Below are positions 19,299-27,969 of a DNA stretch of 64,000 bases, one piece after another. How positions within the stretch are numbered: the first letter of the stretch is position 1; every line of letters starts with the position of its first letter. The DNA comes from Rhizobium sp. BK376. GTDB taxonomy: Bacteria; Pseudomonadota; Alphaproteobacteria; Rhizobiales; Rhizobiaceae. Under the pieces are notes generated by a model that worked only from the letters and a program-made list of their open reading frames with translations, searched no databases and was not told the origin of the DNA. The stretch is from assembly GCF_004341625.1 (NCBI RefSeq), contig NZ_SLZG01000001.1, positions 248,001-312,000 of the forward strand. Direction: 5' to 3'. The position numbers and the translations under genes are program-made.

Positions 19299-19610
19299 TC
19301 AGTTTATGGATCCACACCGCGTGCCCGTCAGGGACGAGAATTCGCAGGCGTAGGCCGACTGGTCCTTTTGCATAAACACAATAAACTTACCGCCGTTTGG
19401 CACAGCGGCCTTGATTTCATAACCGCGCGACACGAGGTCGCCCATCGATGCTTCCGCCGCCGGCGCCGATCCCGAACTCAGGCCCTTGGGAACAAGCTTT
19501 CCCTTGTCCTGACCGAGGGTCGGCAGCCCCGTGCCCTTCTGCGCCGCCTGCTGAGCGAAAGCTCCGGAAGCGACAAGAAAAGCAGCAATGGCAACCGGCA
19601 GGATGCGCAT
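19299..19610 (-). CDS. Small exported protein encoded between nuoD and nuoE
   Basis: The 103-residue product starts with a clear Sec signal peptide ([20 protein letters not shown], cleavage probably after AFA), so the mature protein of about 84 residues is periplasmic. The mature part is hydrophilic, with two cysteines near the end (YACEFSSLTGTRC) that could form a disulfide. Its ATG overlaps the nuoD stop (TGATG), and nuoE begins 16 bp later, so it is translated within the nuo message. I do not recognise a domain with known function. Because complex I subunits C-G face the cytoplasm, an exported product in this position is odd. Confidence 0.85.
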   Translation of the reverse strand: MRILPVAIAAFLVASGAFAQQAAQKGTGLPTLGQDKGKLVPKGLSSGSAPAAEASMGDLVSRGYEIKAAVPNGGKFIVFMQKDQSAYACEFSSLTGTRCGSIN

Positions 19611-20800
19611 CAGCGATCGACCTCGCCGAAGACGATATCGAGCGAACCCAGCACCGCCGTCACGTCAGCGAGCTGATGACCGCGGCAGAGGAAATCCATG
19701 GCCTGCAGGTGCGCAAAGCCCGGAGCACGCAGCTTGCAGCGGTAAGGCTTGTTCGAGCCATCGGAAACGAGGAAGACGCCGAACTCGCCCTTCGGCGCTT
19801 CGACGGCCGCATACACCTCGCCAGCCGGCACGTGATAGCCTTCGGTATAGAGCTTGAAGTGGTGGATCAGCGCTTCCATCGAACGCTTCATCTCACCGCG
19901 CTTCGGCGGAACGACCTTGCCGTCGACGGACGAAACCGGACCGGTGGAGGCATCGCCGAGCAGGCGATTGACGCACTGCTTCATGATGCGGACCGATTGG
20001 CGCATTTCGAACATACGGATCAGGTAGCGATCGAAACAGTCGCCGTTCTTGCCGACGGCAATGTCGAATTCCATATCGGAATAGCATTCATAGGGCTGCG
20101 AGCGACGCAGGTCCCAGGCGGCGCCGGAGCCGCGGACCATGACGCCCGAGAAGCCCCAGGACCAGGCATCGGCGAGCGAAACCACGCCGATGTCGACGTT
20201 ACGCTGCTTGAAGATGCGGTTGTCGGTCAAAAGGCCTTCGATATCGTCGAGGATCTTCAGGAACGGGTCGCACCACTTGCCGATGTCCTCGACCAGTTCC
20301 TGCGGAATGTCCTGATGGACACCGCCCGGACGGAAATAGGCGGCGTGCATGCGCGCACCGCAGGCGCGCTCGTAGAAGATCATGAGCTTTTCACGCTCTT
20401 CGAAGCCCCAGACCGGCGGCGTCATCGCACCGACGTCCATGGCCTGGGTCGTCACGTTCATGATGTGCGACAGGATGCGGCCGATCTCGGAATAGAGAAC
20501 GCGAATCAGCTGGCCGCGAATCGGGATCTCAAGACCGAGCAGACGCTCAACGGCGAGCGCGTAAGCATGTTCCTGGTTCATCGGCGCCACGTAGTCGAGG
20601 CGATCGAGATATGGAACGGCCTGCAGGTAGGTCTTCGTTTCGATCAGCTTCTCGGTGCCGCGATGCAGCAGGCCGATATGCGGATCGACGCGTTCGACGA
20701 TTTCACCGTCCAGTTCCAGAACCAGACGCAGCACGCCGTGCGCGGAAGGATGTTCCGGTCCAAAATTTATGGTGAAATTACGGACGTTATGTTCAGTCAT
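19610..20800 (-). CDS. nuoD: NADH-quinone oxidoreductase subunit D
   Basis: NuoD, the 49-kDa-type subunit, lines the quinone pocket beside NuoB and is related to the large subunit of NiFe hydrogenases but has no metal site. The 396-residue product begins [20 protein letters not shown], which contains the conserved quinone-site His (GPEHPSAHG), and ends GEVDR as the family does. I used the ATG at 20800; one at 20827 adds nine unconserved residues and has no ribosome site. NuoC and NuoD are separate genes here, as in mitochondria-like operons. Confidence 0.97.
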   Translation of the reverse strand: MTEHNVRNFTINFGPEHPSAHGVLRLVLELDGEIVERVDPHIGLLHRGTEKLIETKTYLQAVPYLDRLDYVAPMNQEHAYALAVERLLGLEIPIRGQLIRVLYSEIGRILSHIMNVTTQAMDVGAMTPPVWGFEEREKLMIFYERACGARMHAAYFRPGGVHQDIPQELVEDIGKWCDPFLKILDDIEGLLTDNRIFKQRNVDIGVVSLADAWSWGFSGVMVRGSGAAWDLRRSQPYECYSDMEFDIAVGKNGDCFDRYLIRMFEMRQSVRIMKQCVNRLLGDASTGPVSSVDGKVVPPKRGEMKRSMEALIHHFKLYTEGYHVPAGEVYAAVEAPKGEFGVFLVSDGSNKPYRCKLRAPGFAHLQAMDFLCRGHQLADVTAVLGSLDIVFGEVDR

Positions 20801-20879
20801 GGCGACGCGCTCCGCGCTGGCAATCATTGATGGGCAAGGTATGCAAAGAGGCTTTCAACATCGTGACAGCCCCCGTTTT

Positions 20880-21482
20880 TTACTTTGCCGCCTTCTCATC
20901 TCCCGGCAGCACGTAGTCCGTGCCTTCCCAGGGGCTGAGGAAATCGAAATTACGAAATTCCTGCTTCAGTTCGACGGGCTCGTAAACCACGCGCTTGGCA
21001 AGGTCGTCGTAGCGCAGCTCGACGAAACCGGTCGTCGGGAAATCCTTGCGAAGAGGATGGCCCTCGAAACCATAGTCCGTCAGCAGGCGGCGCAAGTCGG
21101 CATGGCCCGAGAACGGAATGCCATACATGTCCCAGGTCTCGCGCTCGAACCAGTCGGCACCCTGATAGACGGCGCAGGCGGACGGAACGGCCTCATCTTC
21201 CCCTGCCTGCAGCTTGACGCGGATGCGCAGGTTCTTCTTCGGCGACAGCAGGTGGTAGACGACGTCGAAACGCTCGGCGCGCTGCGGCCAGTCGACGCCG
21301 CTGATGTCGATCATGCTGACGAATCCGCACTTGGCGTCATCACGCAGGAAGGTCAGCAGCGCGATGATATTTTCACGGCTGGTTCCGATCGTCAGCTCGC
21401 CATAGGCGATTTCGCTGGACGAAATCACATCGGCACGCACCTCGCCGAGATAGGACGCAAGCTCGTTCAGGGCTTCACTCAT
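20880..21482 (-). CDS. nuoC: NADH-quinone oxidoreductase subunit C
   Basis: NuoC (30-kDa type) is a peripheral-arm subunit without cofactors that packs against NuoD. The 200-residue product contains the family signature [20 protein letters not shown] and [14 protein letters not shown]. Length is normal for the unfused form. It is 18 bp after nuoB and about 79 bp before nuoD. Confidence 0.97.
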   Translation of the reverse strand: MSEALNELASYLGEVRADVISSSEIAYGELTIGTSRENIIALLTFLRDDAKCGFVSMIDISGVDWPQRAERFDVVYHLLSPKKNLRIRVKLQAGEDEAVPSACAVYQGADWFERETWDMYGIPFSGHADLRRLLTDYGFEGHPLRKDFPTTGFVELRYDDLAKRVVYEPVELKQEFRNFDFLSPWEGTDYVLPGDEKAAK

Positions 21483-21500
21483 AATGCCTCGTCCCTTGCC

Positions 21501-22088
21501 TTACCGTTCAATCGTGCCGGTGCGGCGAATCTTCTTCTGCAGCAGGAGCACGCCGTAAAGCAGCGCTTCTGCCGTGGGAGGACAGCCCGGCACATAGATG
21601 TCGATCGGCACGATGCGGTCACAACCGCGAACAACCGAATAGGAATAGTGATAGTAGCCGCCGCCATTGGCGCAGGATCCCATCGAGATCACGTAACGCG
21701 GCTCCGGCATCTGGTCGTAGACCTTGCGGAGCGCAGGCGCCATCTTGTTGGTCAGCGTGCCGGCAACGATCATGACGTCCGACTGGCGCGGCGAAGCGCG
21801 CGGGGCAACGCCGAAGCGCTCCATGTCGTACCGCGGACCGGAAACCTGCATCAGGCCTTCGACGGCGCAGCAGGCGAGACCGAACTGCATCCACATCAGC
21901 GAGCCGGTACGGGCCCAGGTGATCAGCGCGTCGGCGGTCGTCAGGATGAAACCCTTGTCGGCCAGCTCATTGTTGACTTCGCCGAAGAAAGGATCGTTGG
22001 CGCCGACCGGCTTGCCGGTCGAGGGATCAATGATCCCCTTCGGCTGCTGCGAGACGAGCGTCGTGTTGCTCTGCGGGGCTACTCCCAT
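21501..22088 (-). CDS. nuoB: NADH-quinone oxidoreductase subunit B (N2 cluster)
   Basis: NuoB binds the terminal 4Fe-4S cluster N2, which reduces quinone. The 195-residue product has the tandem-cysteine motif (FGLACCAVE) and the other ligands in GSCANGGG and VPGCPPTAE. The ATG at 22088 (MGVAPQSN) has a GGGAG ribosome site; it lies inside the 3' end of nuoA, overlapping by 10 bp, so the pair is coupled. Confidence 0.97.
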   Translation of the reverse strand: MGVAPQSNTTLVSQQPKGIIDPSTGKPVGANDPFFGEVNNELADKGFILTTADALITWARTGSLMWMQFGLACCAVEGLMQVSGPRYDMERFGVAPRASPRQSDVMIVAGTLTNKMAPALRKVYDQMPEPRYVISMGSCANGGGYYHYSYSVVRGCDRIVPIDIYVPGCPPTAEALLYGVLLLQKKIRRTGTIER

Positions 22089-22444
22089 TCCAGGGCTCCC
22101 TTCTTCCATTCATAGATAAAGCCGATGGTCAAAACAGCGAGGAAGACCATCATGGACCAGAAGCCGAACCAGCCGATGGCGCCGAAGGAAACGGCCCACG
22201 GGAAGAGGAAGGCGACCTCGAGGTCGAAGATGATGAAGAGAATCGACACAAGGTAGAATCGGATGTCGAACTTCATGCGAGCGTCATCGAATGCGTTGAA
22301 GCCGCATTCGAAAGCCGACAGCTTTTCAGGATCAGGCGCCTTGAAGGCGACGGCAAACGGCGTGATCAACAGCGCCAGGCCAATGACCAGGGCGATACCA
22401 ATGAAAATCGCTATCGGAAGATAGGAACTGAGCAGTTCAGTCAT
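22079..22444 (-). CDS. nuoA: NADH-quinone oxidoreductase subunit A
   Basis: NuoA is a three-helix membrane subunit; its first loop contacts NuoB and NuoD near the quinone site. The 121-residue product begins [19 protein letters not shown] and has the conserved loop cysteine ([20 protein letters not shown]) and the acidic helix [15 protein letters not shown] used the ATG at 22444; another at 22453 (three residues longer) is also possible. It is the first nuo gene. I could not place a convincing promoter in the 257 bp up to tRNA-Asp. Confidence 0.96.
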   Translation of the reverse strand: MTELLSSYLPIAIFIGIALVIGLALLITPFAVAFKAPDPEKLSAFECGFNAFDDARMKFDIRFYLVSILFIIFDLEVAFLFPWAVSFGAIGWFGFWSMMVFLAVLTIGFIYEWKKGALEWE

Positions 22445-22701
22445 TATGTCCATCCCTGCCTGCCGAGAAGCGCCGGGCGGCGCTTTGAGCATTTGCTCAG
22501 CAAGCGAAAGAGCGTTGCAACAAGCCGTGGTTAGCGCAGGCGGAGCGTCGGCGCAAGACTTTTGAGCGCGTCATTTTGAGACCCGATCAAACGATTTTAC
22601 CAAGGCGATGCAAGGATGTCGCGGCAAAACACAAACGAAGCCCCAAGGGGATTTCGCAAGTGCAGCAAATTCACCATGGATTGTAAGGACTTGTGCGAAA
22701 A

Positions 22702-22778
22702 TGGCGCGAGTGACGGGGCTCGAACCCGCGACCTCCGGCGTGACAGGCCGGCACTCTAACCGACTGAGCTACACCCGC
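22702..22778 (-). tRNA. tRNA-Asp (GTC), copy 1
   Basis: Read on the minus strand, the sequence folds as a cloverleaf: acceptor GCGGGTG pairs with CACTCGC, the D arm begins AGCTCAGTCGG, the anticodon loop is CTGTCAC (anticodon GTC, Asp), and the T arm has GGTTCGAGCC. The 3' CCA is encoded. It is identical over all 77 bases to the copy at 22851-22927. Confidence 0.97.
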
Positions 22779-22850
22779 GCATATCGTGACCCAAAGGGTC
22801 GAGCACACTATCCGGAAGAAAAGGTCTAGGACCTGTTTCAGGCTTGGAGA

Positions 22851-22927
22851 TGGCGCGAGTGACGGGGCTCGAACCCGCGACCTCCGGCGTGACAGGCCGG
22901 CACTCTAACCGACTGAGCTACACCCGC
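22851..22927 (-). tRNA. tRNA-Asp (GTC), copy 2
   Basis: This has the same 77-base sequence as the first copy, with anticodon GTC and encoded CCA. The 72-bp spacer between the two copies differs from the sequence on either side, so this is a tandem gene duplication, probably transcribed together on the minus strand. Confidence 0.97.
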
Positions 22928-23329
22928 ATTCATATCCAAGTATTCCAGATGCTTTTGCACCCATCAAAGCGGCCTCGGCCGTTCGATGAGCGGCTAACTA
23001 AGGGGTTCGCGTTGGGGTGTCAAGCGCGTTTGAATACAAATCCATGACAGATCGTGAATTGTTTGGGGAACAGCTCCCTGCCCTCTCCGATGCGGATGAT
23101 TCGGGCCTGTGTCTCCGACGGCCGGCAACGGGGCTCTTTCGGGAATTTGGGCGTGGCTTCCTGCCCTGCATCCGCTCCATGCACACGGCAAATCCATCCG
23201 TCGGATTGTGAAACGTGAGATGAAGCTCACATTAACGCGGCAGTCATCACGTGTTCAGTTCCCCGGCGTTAGCTTTGAACCAACGTCATCAAGCGACGTT
23301 GTTGAAAGCCAGCTAACCGGAGAAATACA
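22928..23329. other. Intergenic region upstream of a small exported protein
   Basis: I see no convincing gene in these 402 bp. The only notable element is a perfect 7-bp inverted repeat, CAACGTC/GACGTTG with a 7-base spacer (23281-23301), about 30 bp before the GTG of the following gene. It could be an operator or a 5' UTR hairpin. The short frames here lack ribosome sites. Confidence 0.5.
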
Positions 23330-23533
23330 GTGAACAAGTTTTTTATCGCTTCTGCACTCGCCCTTGCTTCGCTTGCAGCGACAGCCATTCCGTCCAACGC
23401 CGCTTCGGTGGTGGTCAAGACCGACCACGGACACTATGACCATCACCATCATGATCGCCATTGCTTCAACAAGAAGGTGACGAGCTGGCACCATGGCCAT
23501 AAGGTCGTCCATGAGGAGCGCGTCTGCCGATAA
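23330..23533 (+). CDS. Small histidine-rich exported protein
   Basis: The 67-residue product begins with a signal peptide (MNKFFIASALALASLAATAI, cleavage near SNA-A). The mature part of about 43 residues has 14 histidines, including DHHHHD, and two cysteines. This composition suggests metal binding (Zn, Ni or Cu) in the periplasm, but I recognise no named family. The start is GTG at 23330 with CGGAGA eight or so bases upstream. A strong stem-loop follows the stop, so the gene is probably monocistronic. Confidence 0.75.
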   Translation: MNKFFIASALALASLAATAIPSNAASVVVKTDHGHYDHHHHDRHCFNKKVTSWHHGHKVVHEERVCR

Positions 23534-23539
23534 CAGAAT

Positions 23540-23572
23540 TGCTCAGGCCCGGTCGAAAGCCGGGCCTTGAGC
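23540..23572 (+). terminator. Stem-loop after the histidine-rich gene
   Basis: GCTCAGGCCCGG and CCGGGCCTTGAGC pair over 12 positions with a single bulge around a short TCGAAAG loop. There is no T tract after it, so it is a weak intrinsic terminator or a 3'-end stabiliser. Confidence 0.5.
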
Positions 23573-23705
23573 CGAATTCTCACGTTAGTCGATTCTCTAC
23601 TCGGAAGACCTACCGAACCAGTGATCCGCATGGATCATCCGTAAACGCGCAATACCTGTCGTTTTCTAATGAATTCTAAGTGTCTGGATTTGTTGGAAAA
23701 GAAAT

Positions 23706-23779
23706 TGGCTGGGGAACCTGGACTCGAACCAAGATTAACGGAGTCAGAGTCCGTCGTTCTACCATTGAACTATTCCCCA
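23706..23779 (-). tRNA. tRNA-Gln (CTG)
   Basis: On the minus strand TGGGGAA pairs with TTCCCCA to form the acceptor stem, the anticodon loop has CTG (Gln), the T arm is GGTTCGAGTCC, and CCA is encoded at the 3' end. Total length is 74. Confidence 0.97.
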
Positions 23780-23944
23780 CCGTCCGCCGCAGAGCTTGGC
23801 GGGCCGTGTTGGAAGGTCATATAAATGATTCATCCGGGGATGCAAGCCCCATATTGATGTCTCGTCGGATTGTCTGTGACTAAAGAGTGCCGACGACGAT
23901 CAAGATGCGGAAACGTAGCGGGAAGACGAAAGTGCGGCCCTCCG

Positions 23945-24343
23945 TCACGACCCGCGATATTGTTCTTCCGTCACATATTCCATCCAGTCGGCCGCCTTGC
24001 CGTCTCGCATCTCCTGGATGGCGATGTGGGTGAGCGCGGTTTCCGGGCCTGCGCCGTGCCAGTGCTTTTCGCCGGGGGCGAACCAGAGGACGTCGCCGGC
24101 GCCGATCTCGAAAATCTCTCCGCCCCATGACTGGGCGAGCCCCTTGCCTGAGGTCACGACAAGCGTCTGGCCAAGCGGGTGGGTATGCCATGCCGTGCGA
24201 CCGCCCGGCTCGAAGGTGACGCTGACGACCTGCACGCTGGCGGGATCCGGCGCCTGCATCAGCGGCTCCTGGCGCACGTCACCGGTAAAATATTCAGCAG
24301 GCGCCTTTACCGATGGCCGTGATCCGTTGCGCTTGATTTCCAT
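23945..24343 (-). CDS. Single-domain cupin, manganese hydroxynitrile-lyase-like
   Basis: The 132-residue product is a small bicupin-type monodomain protein. The metal-site motifs are plain: WHTHPLGQT (two His and a Gln) and [16 protein letters not shown] (further His). The whole chain, from [19 protein letters not shown] to the C-terminal [13 protein letters not shown], resembles the Mn-dependent cupin hydroxynitrile lyases known from Granulicella, as I remember that sequence. Many such relatives are annotated simply as cupin proteins, and the natural substrate in rhizobia is not known to me. It follows the YhaN-like gene on the same strand after 176 bp with nothing recognisable between. Fold confidence is high; function is tentative. 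Confidence 0.88.
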   Translation of the reverse strand: MEIKRNGSRPSVKAPAEYFTGDVRQEPLMQAPDPASVQVVSVTFEPGGRTAWHTHPLGQTLVVTSGKGLAQSWGGEIFEIGAGDVLWFAPGEKHWHGAGPETALTHIAIQEMRDGKAADWMEYVTEEQYRGS

Positions 24344-24519
24344 CCGGTGTCTCCTCTGTCCTGTTCGCTCTCTCGGAGAATCTATGTCATCGCCTCATGC
24401 CATCCAAGCGACATAGTCGTGATGTCGATTGGAGTATCTGGCGACATCGGCAACGAACTCGGTCTCACCACGAATCCGATCAGCGGAGAGGCGCCGGAAT
24501 TTTCACCCGGTGGCAATCG

Positions 24520-27500
24520 TCAAAGCTGGATGAGGTCCAGATCCTTGCCGATTTCGCGCCGGGCGATGTCGACGACGCTCATTTCGTGGGTGAAGAGGAT
24601 CGTTTGGAAGCGGCCGACGGTGCCGGCGAGCGCGTTCAGGCCCGCGGCGGTGCGATCGTCGTCGAAAGTCTGGAAGATGTCGTCGACGATGAGTGGAGCC
24701 GGTTCGTTGCGCGCCGAGTAGTCTTCGAGGAAAGCCAGACGCAGGGCGAGGTAGAGCTGGTCGCCCGTTCCCTCGCTGAGGCCGGAAAGCGGCACGCGCT
24801 CGCCGGTGACGCGTTCAGCCAGAAGCTGGAGTTCGTCGTCGCTGCCATAGTCCTGGACGAGACGCGAGAAACGGCTGCCGGTCAGGACAGAGAAGATATC
24901 TCCTGCCCGCTTCATGACGGGATCCGCCTGCCGCTCCCGATAGGCCTCCATCGACGTACCGAGCATATGGGCGGCGAGCTTGAGGACGACCCATTGCCGA
25001 GCGAGATCCCTGGCCTCCTCCTCGGCCGCATGCTTTTCGAACACGGCATATTCGGCGCTGGCGCCCGTCTCCAGCGCGCTGCGCTGACGCTGATTCTCGT
25101 TGAGCTGGGCCGTCAGCGCGCCGAAGCGCTGCAGCTGGTCGCTGTCCAGCGCCTCCAGCCGCTCGATCTCGAGATTGGCTTCGATCCGGTCGAAGTCGGA
25201 CAGAGCAACACGGATATGGGCTTCATCCTGCCCATCGGCCTGCTCCTGGAAACGGCGCCGGCAGACTGAGACGCTTTCCTCCAGCCTGCTTCTCTCGCGA
25301 AGCTGCGAAAGGAGTTGCTGCAGATCATCGATCGAGACGGAAGCCTCGTTCGCAAGAGCGGCAAGATTGGTCTGCAGCGCATCGAGATTCGATTGGCAGC
25401 GAGCGAGCCGGGCCTCCGCCTGCTCCAGTGACAGATGCAGGCTCTTTCGTCGCTGCTGATCGGAGTTTGCAGCGATTGCCCTGTCATGCAGGACATCGGC
25501 GGCGGCGTCGGCGGAGAAGGATGCGAGATCCGGCGCCAGGTCGCTTGCCAGCGCCCGCAGGCCGTCTTCGAAGACGGCAATGTCGCGCTGCATGCCGCGC
25601 ACCCGCCTGCGGCGATTCTCGCGCTCAGTCAGTATCTGCGGCAGGTCCTTCCAGACGTCGACCGTCGCCTCGACCATCTCGACGGTCGCACCTATGGGCA
25701 AGCCAACTGCGTCGGCCGCGTCGGCCAGGGTCGCTTCCCAGCGCTCCGCATCCTTGCGGATGACGGTTTCACGTTCCTCGAGCCTTTCAATGACGTCGGC
25801 AACGGATTGACGCTCGCCTTCGGCGGAGCGGCTGTCGGCCCAACGCTGGGCGATGTCGGCGATATGTCGGGAGAGCCCCCTTGCAAGGGCCGCCACCGGC
25901 AGGGAACCCGCGCCTGACAGACCCGTCGCATGGGCAAGGTCCACGAGCGCAGGCACCAGCCGGTCCTCGCTCGCGCGCAATATCGCCACTTCGTCGGCAA
26001 GGACGTTCACCGCGTTGCGTTGAGCGGCAAGCGTCTCGACCGCACGCCGCCATTCAACCATCTGATCCGGTTCAAGCGGCACTATTCCCCTGGTGGCAAA
26101 GAGCGAGCTGAATTCGCTCTTGGCATCAGCGATGGATTGCTCGCTTTCGGTCTGTCGGGTTCTGGCCTGCTGGAGCGCCGGCTCCAGTTCGCCACGCCTC
26201 AGCATGAGCCTCGCGTGTGTCGATACGCGTTCGGCATCGGTCAGTGCTTCGTCGGCCAGGCGATCAGCCTCGCGGATTGCCGCCTCGAGCGCCTTCGATC
26301 CGCCTGACGGCGAGGCTTCGAAAGCCCGCAGCTGCTCATCCCTGAGGAGACGGGCCGTCTCGATTTCCTGGCGGGTGACAAGGCTGCCGCCTTGCTCCAG
26401 CGACGCAATATCCTTGGTGAGAGCCCCCTGCTCGGTCTCCAGTAGAGCAAGCGCAGCGGTAGCCTCGCGGGCAGCCGTTTGCAGCTCGCCGAATTTGCGC
26501 CGATGTTCGGTGAGGGTCGCGATATCGGGCAGAGGCACGCCAAAGAGCTGATCAAGATCGGCAACGGCGGGCGACAGGCGCCCGGTAGCCTCTGCAAGTT
26601 CGGACTGCGCACGCGAGAGCTTTACCTGCAGGCTGTCCAATCGGGAAAGCTCGGCGATATCGGGCTGCAAGGCCGCAAGTTGCTGCGCATAGGACTTCGG
26701 GTCGATCAGCCGCCCCGATATCTCGACCGCCTCCAGCCGCCGAAAGTGCTCGCGCTCCTCTTCGAGGCGGCGGCGATTTTCAGCGTGGGCGCGCTTCAGG
26801 TCCCGGCCTTCGACGGCAAGCGTGCGCAGGCGCGCAAGATCGGCCTCGGTCGGCTGATTGCGCTCCATCGCCCCGGCATCGGGCATTCCAAGCTTGCGGG
26901 CAATCTGGACAAGCCGCAGATCGAAATCCTCGACCTCGCCACGGACCCGAGACATATCGTCCTTAGCCTTGAGATAGGCTCCCTTCTGCGCATATCGCTC
27001 CATGATCGCGCCGGCGGCATCCAGGGTGGCTGTATCCACCCTCACTGCCTGAATTTCCTCCTGAAGTCGCAGGACATCCTGCCGGGCGGTTCGCAACGCG
27101 GCCTCGCCTTCCTTCCTGAAATCCAGCGCTTCGGCCAGCCGTTCTCCAAATCCTTTATGGATTGCTTGCAGGTCGGAGAAGCCGCGTAAGAGCTCCTCCT
27201 CCAAGTCGATCTCCCGCAAGACCGGCTCAAGCTTCTTCAGCATGTTCAGGCGGTCGAGCGCCGCCTTGGTCTCCTGCCGTTCGCGGTGCAGTGCCTCAAG
27301 CCGAGCCTCAGTCTCGGCCGCATCGGCGACGAGCTTTTTCCAGTCGCCGGATCTCAATTCGTTGTCGCGCTCAAGCTTTCGTGCATCTTCGTAGCGGTCG
27401 TATGCTTGATAGAAAGCCCGGTCCTTCGAGCGCCGCTGGGCATAGATGCCGTCCGCTTCGGTCTCCAACGATTGCCTGAGGCGCGACAGGCCCGTGAGAC

Positions 27501-27966
27501 CCGAAGCGGCTGAGAAGAGCAGGCTGCCGATCTCGCCGCCGCTCTGCAGCATGGCGGCCGCACCCTGCCTCAGTCGGGCTGAGTCGAGGCCGAAAGCGCG
27601 CTCGAAGACATCACGGCTCAGATTGCCGAGATAGGGCGAAAGCGCATCCTCGGGGAGCGCCGTTTCCTTCTCGTCGGTAGCGAGCAGCGTGTTTTTCGTG
27701 CCGCGGCGACGGCGGAATTTGAGGCTGGTCCCGTCGCGTAGCGAAATTTCGGCACCGATGCGCAAGGTCGTGGCATCGTGCAGGAAACTGAAATGCGATG
27801 TCGTGCGGGGGAAACCGAACAGGAGATCCGAAATGGCGCTGAGGGCGGACGACTTGCCCGCCTCGTTCGGCCCGTAGATGACATGCAGCTTCGCATCAGG
27901 GCGAAAATCGAGACCGCAATCGGTAAGCGCGCCGTAACGGATAATGTCGAGCCGGTTGAAGCGCAT
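24520..27966 (-). CDS. YhaN-like SMC/Rad50-type ATPase
   Basis: The 1148-residue product has an N-terminal ATP-binding half (Walker A YGPNEAGKSS, residues 31-40), very long charged coiled-coil stretches from roughly 180 to 950, and a C-terminal half with an ABC-like signature (GLSEGTGDQLYLALRLAF) and Walker B (PLIVDDIFQTFDDDR). This is the SbcC/Rad50 layout, and the start MRFNRLDIIRYGALTD matches the YhaN branch. I did not see a CxxC zinc hook in the coiled coil. The metallophosphatase gene ends 3 bp upstream, as in Bacillus yhaO-yhaN, so the two products very likely form a nuclease-ATPase complex in DNA repair or recombination. Confidence 0.9.
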   Translation of the reverse strand: MRFNRLDIIRYGALTDCGLDFRPDAKLHVIYGPNEAGKSSALSAISDLLFGFPRTTSHFSFLHDATTLRIGAEISLRDGTSLKFRRRRGTKNTLLATDEKETALPEDALSPYLGNLSRDVFERAFGLDSARLRQGAAAMLQSGGEIGSLLFSAASGLTGLSRLRQSLETEADGIYAQRRSKDRAFYQAYDRYEDARKLERDNELRSGDWKKLVADAAETEARLEALHRERQETKAALDRLNMLKKLEPVLREIDLEEELLRGFSDLQAIHKGFGERLAEALDFRKEGEAALRTARQDVLRLQEEIQAVRVDTATLDAAGAIMERYAQKGAYLKAKDDMSRVRGEVEDFDLRLVQIARKLGMPDAGAMERNQPTEADLARLRTLAVEGRDLKRAHAENRRRLEEEREHFRRLEAVEISGRLIDPKSYAQQLAALQPDIAELSRLDSLQVKLSRAQSELAEATGRLSPAVADLDQLFGVPLPDIATLTEHRRKFGELQTAAREATAALALLETEQGALTKDIASLEQGGSLVTRQEIETARLLRDEQLRAFEASPSGGSKALEAAIREADRLADEALTDAERVSTHARLMLRRGELEPALQQARTRQTESEQSIADAKSEFSSLFATRGIVPLEPDQMVEWRRAVETLAAQRNAVNVLADEVAILRASEDRLVPALVDLAHATGLSGAGSLPVAALARGLSRHIADIAQRWADSRSAEGERQSVADVIERLEERETVIRKDAERWEATLADAADAVGLPIGATVEMVEATVDVWKDLPQILTERENRRRRVRGMQRDIAVFEDGLRALASDLAPDLASFSADAAADVLHDRAIAANSDQQRRKSLHLSLEQAEARLARCQSNLDALQTNLAALANEASVSIDDLQQLLSQLRERSRLEESVSVCRRRFQEQADGQDEAHIRVALSDFDRIEANLEIERLEALDSDQLQRFGALTAQLNENQRQRSALETGASAEYAVFEKHAAEEEARDLARQWVVLKLAAHMLGTSMEAYRERQADPVMKRAGDIFSVLTGSRFSRLVQDYGSDDELQLLAERVTGERVPLSGLSEGTGDQLYLALRLAFLEDYSARNEPAPLIVDDIFQTFDDDRTAAGLNALAGTVGRFQTILFTHEMSVVDIARREIGKDLDLIQL

Positions 27967-27969
27967 GGA

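Noticed and set aside
22701..22940. Plus-strand frames over both tRNA-Asp genes encoding MARVTGLEPATSGVTG
   Set aside because: This is the well-known false peptide from the antisense of tRNA genes; the tRNA cloverleaf explains the sequence.
22993..23230. Overlapping short frames on both strands before the histidine-rich gene
   Set aside because: All lack ribosome sites and recognisable features and contradict each other.
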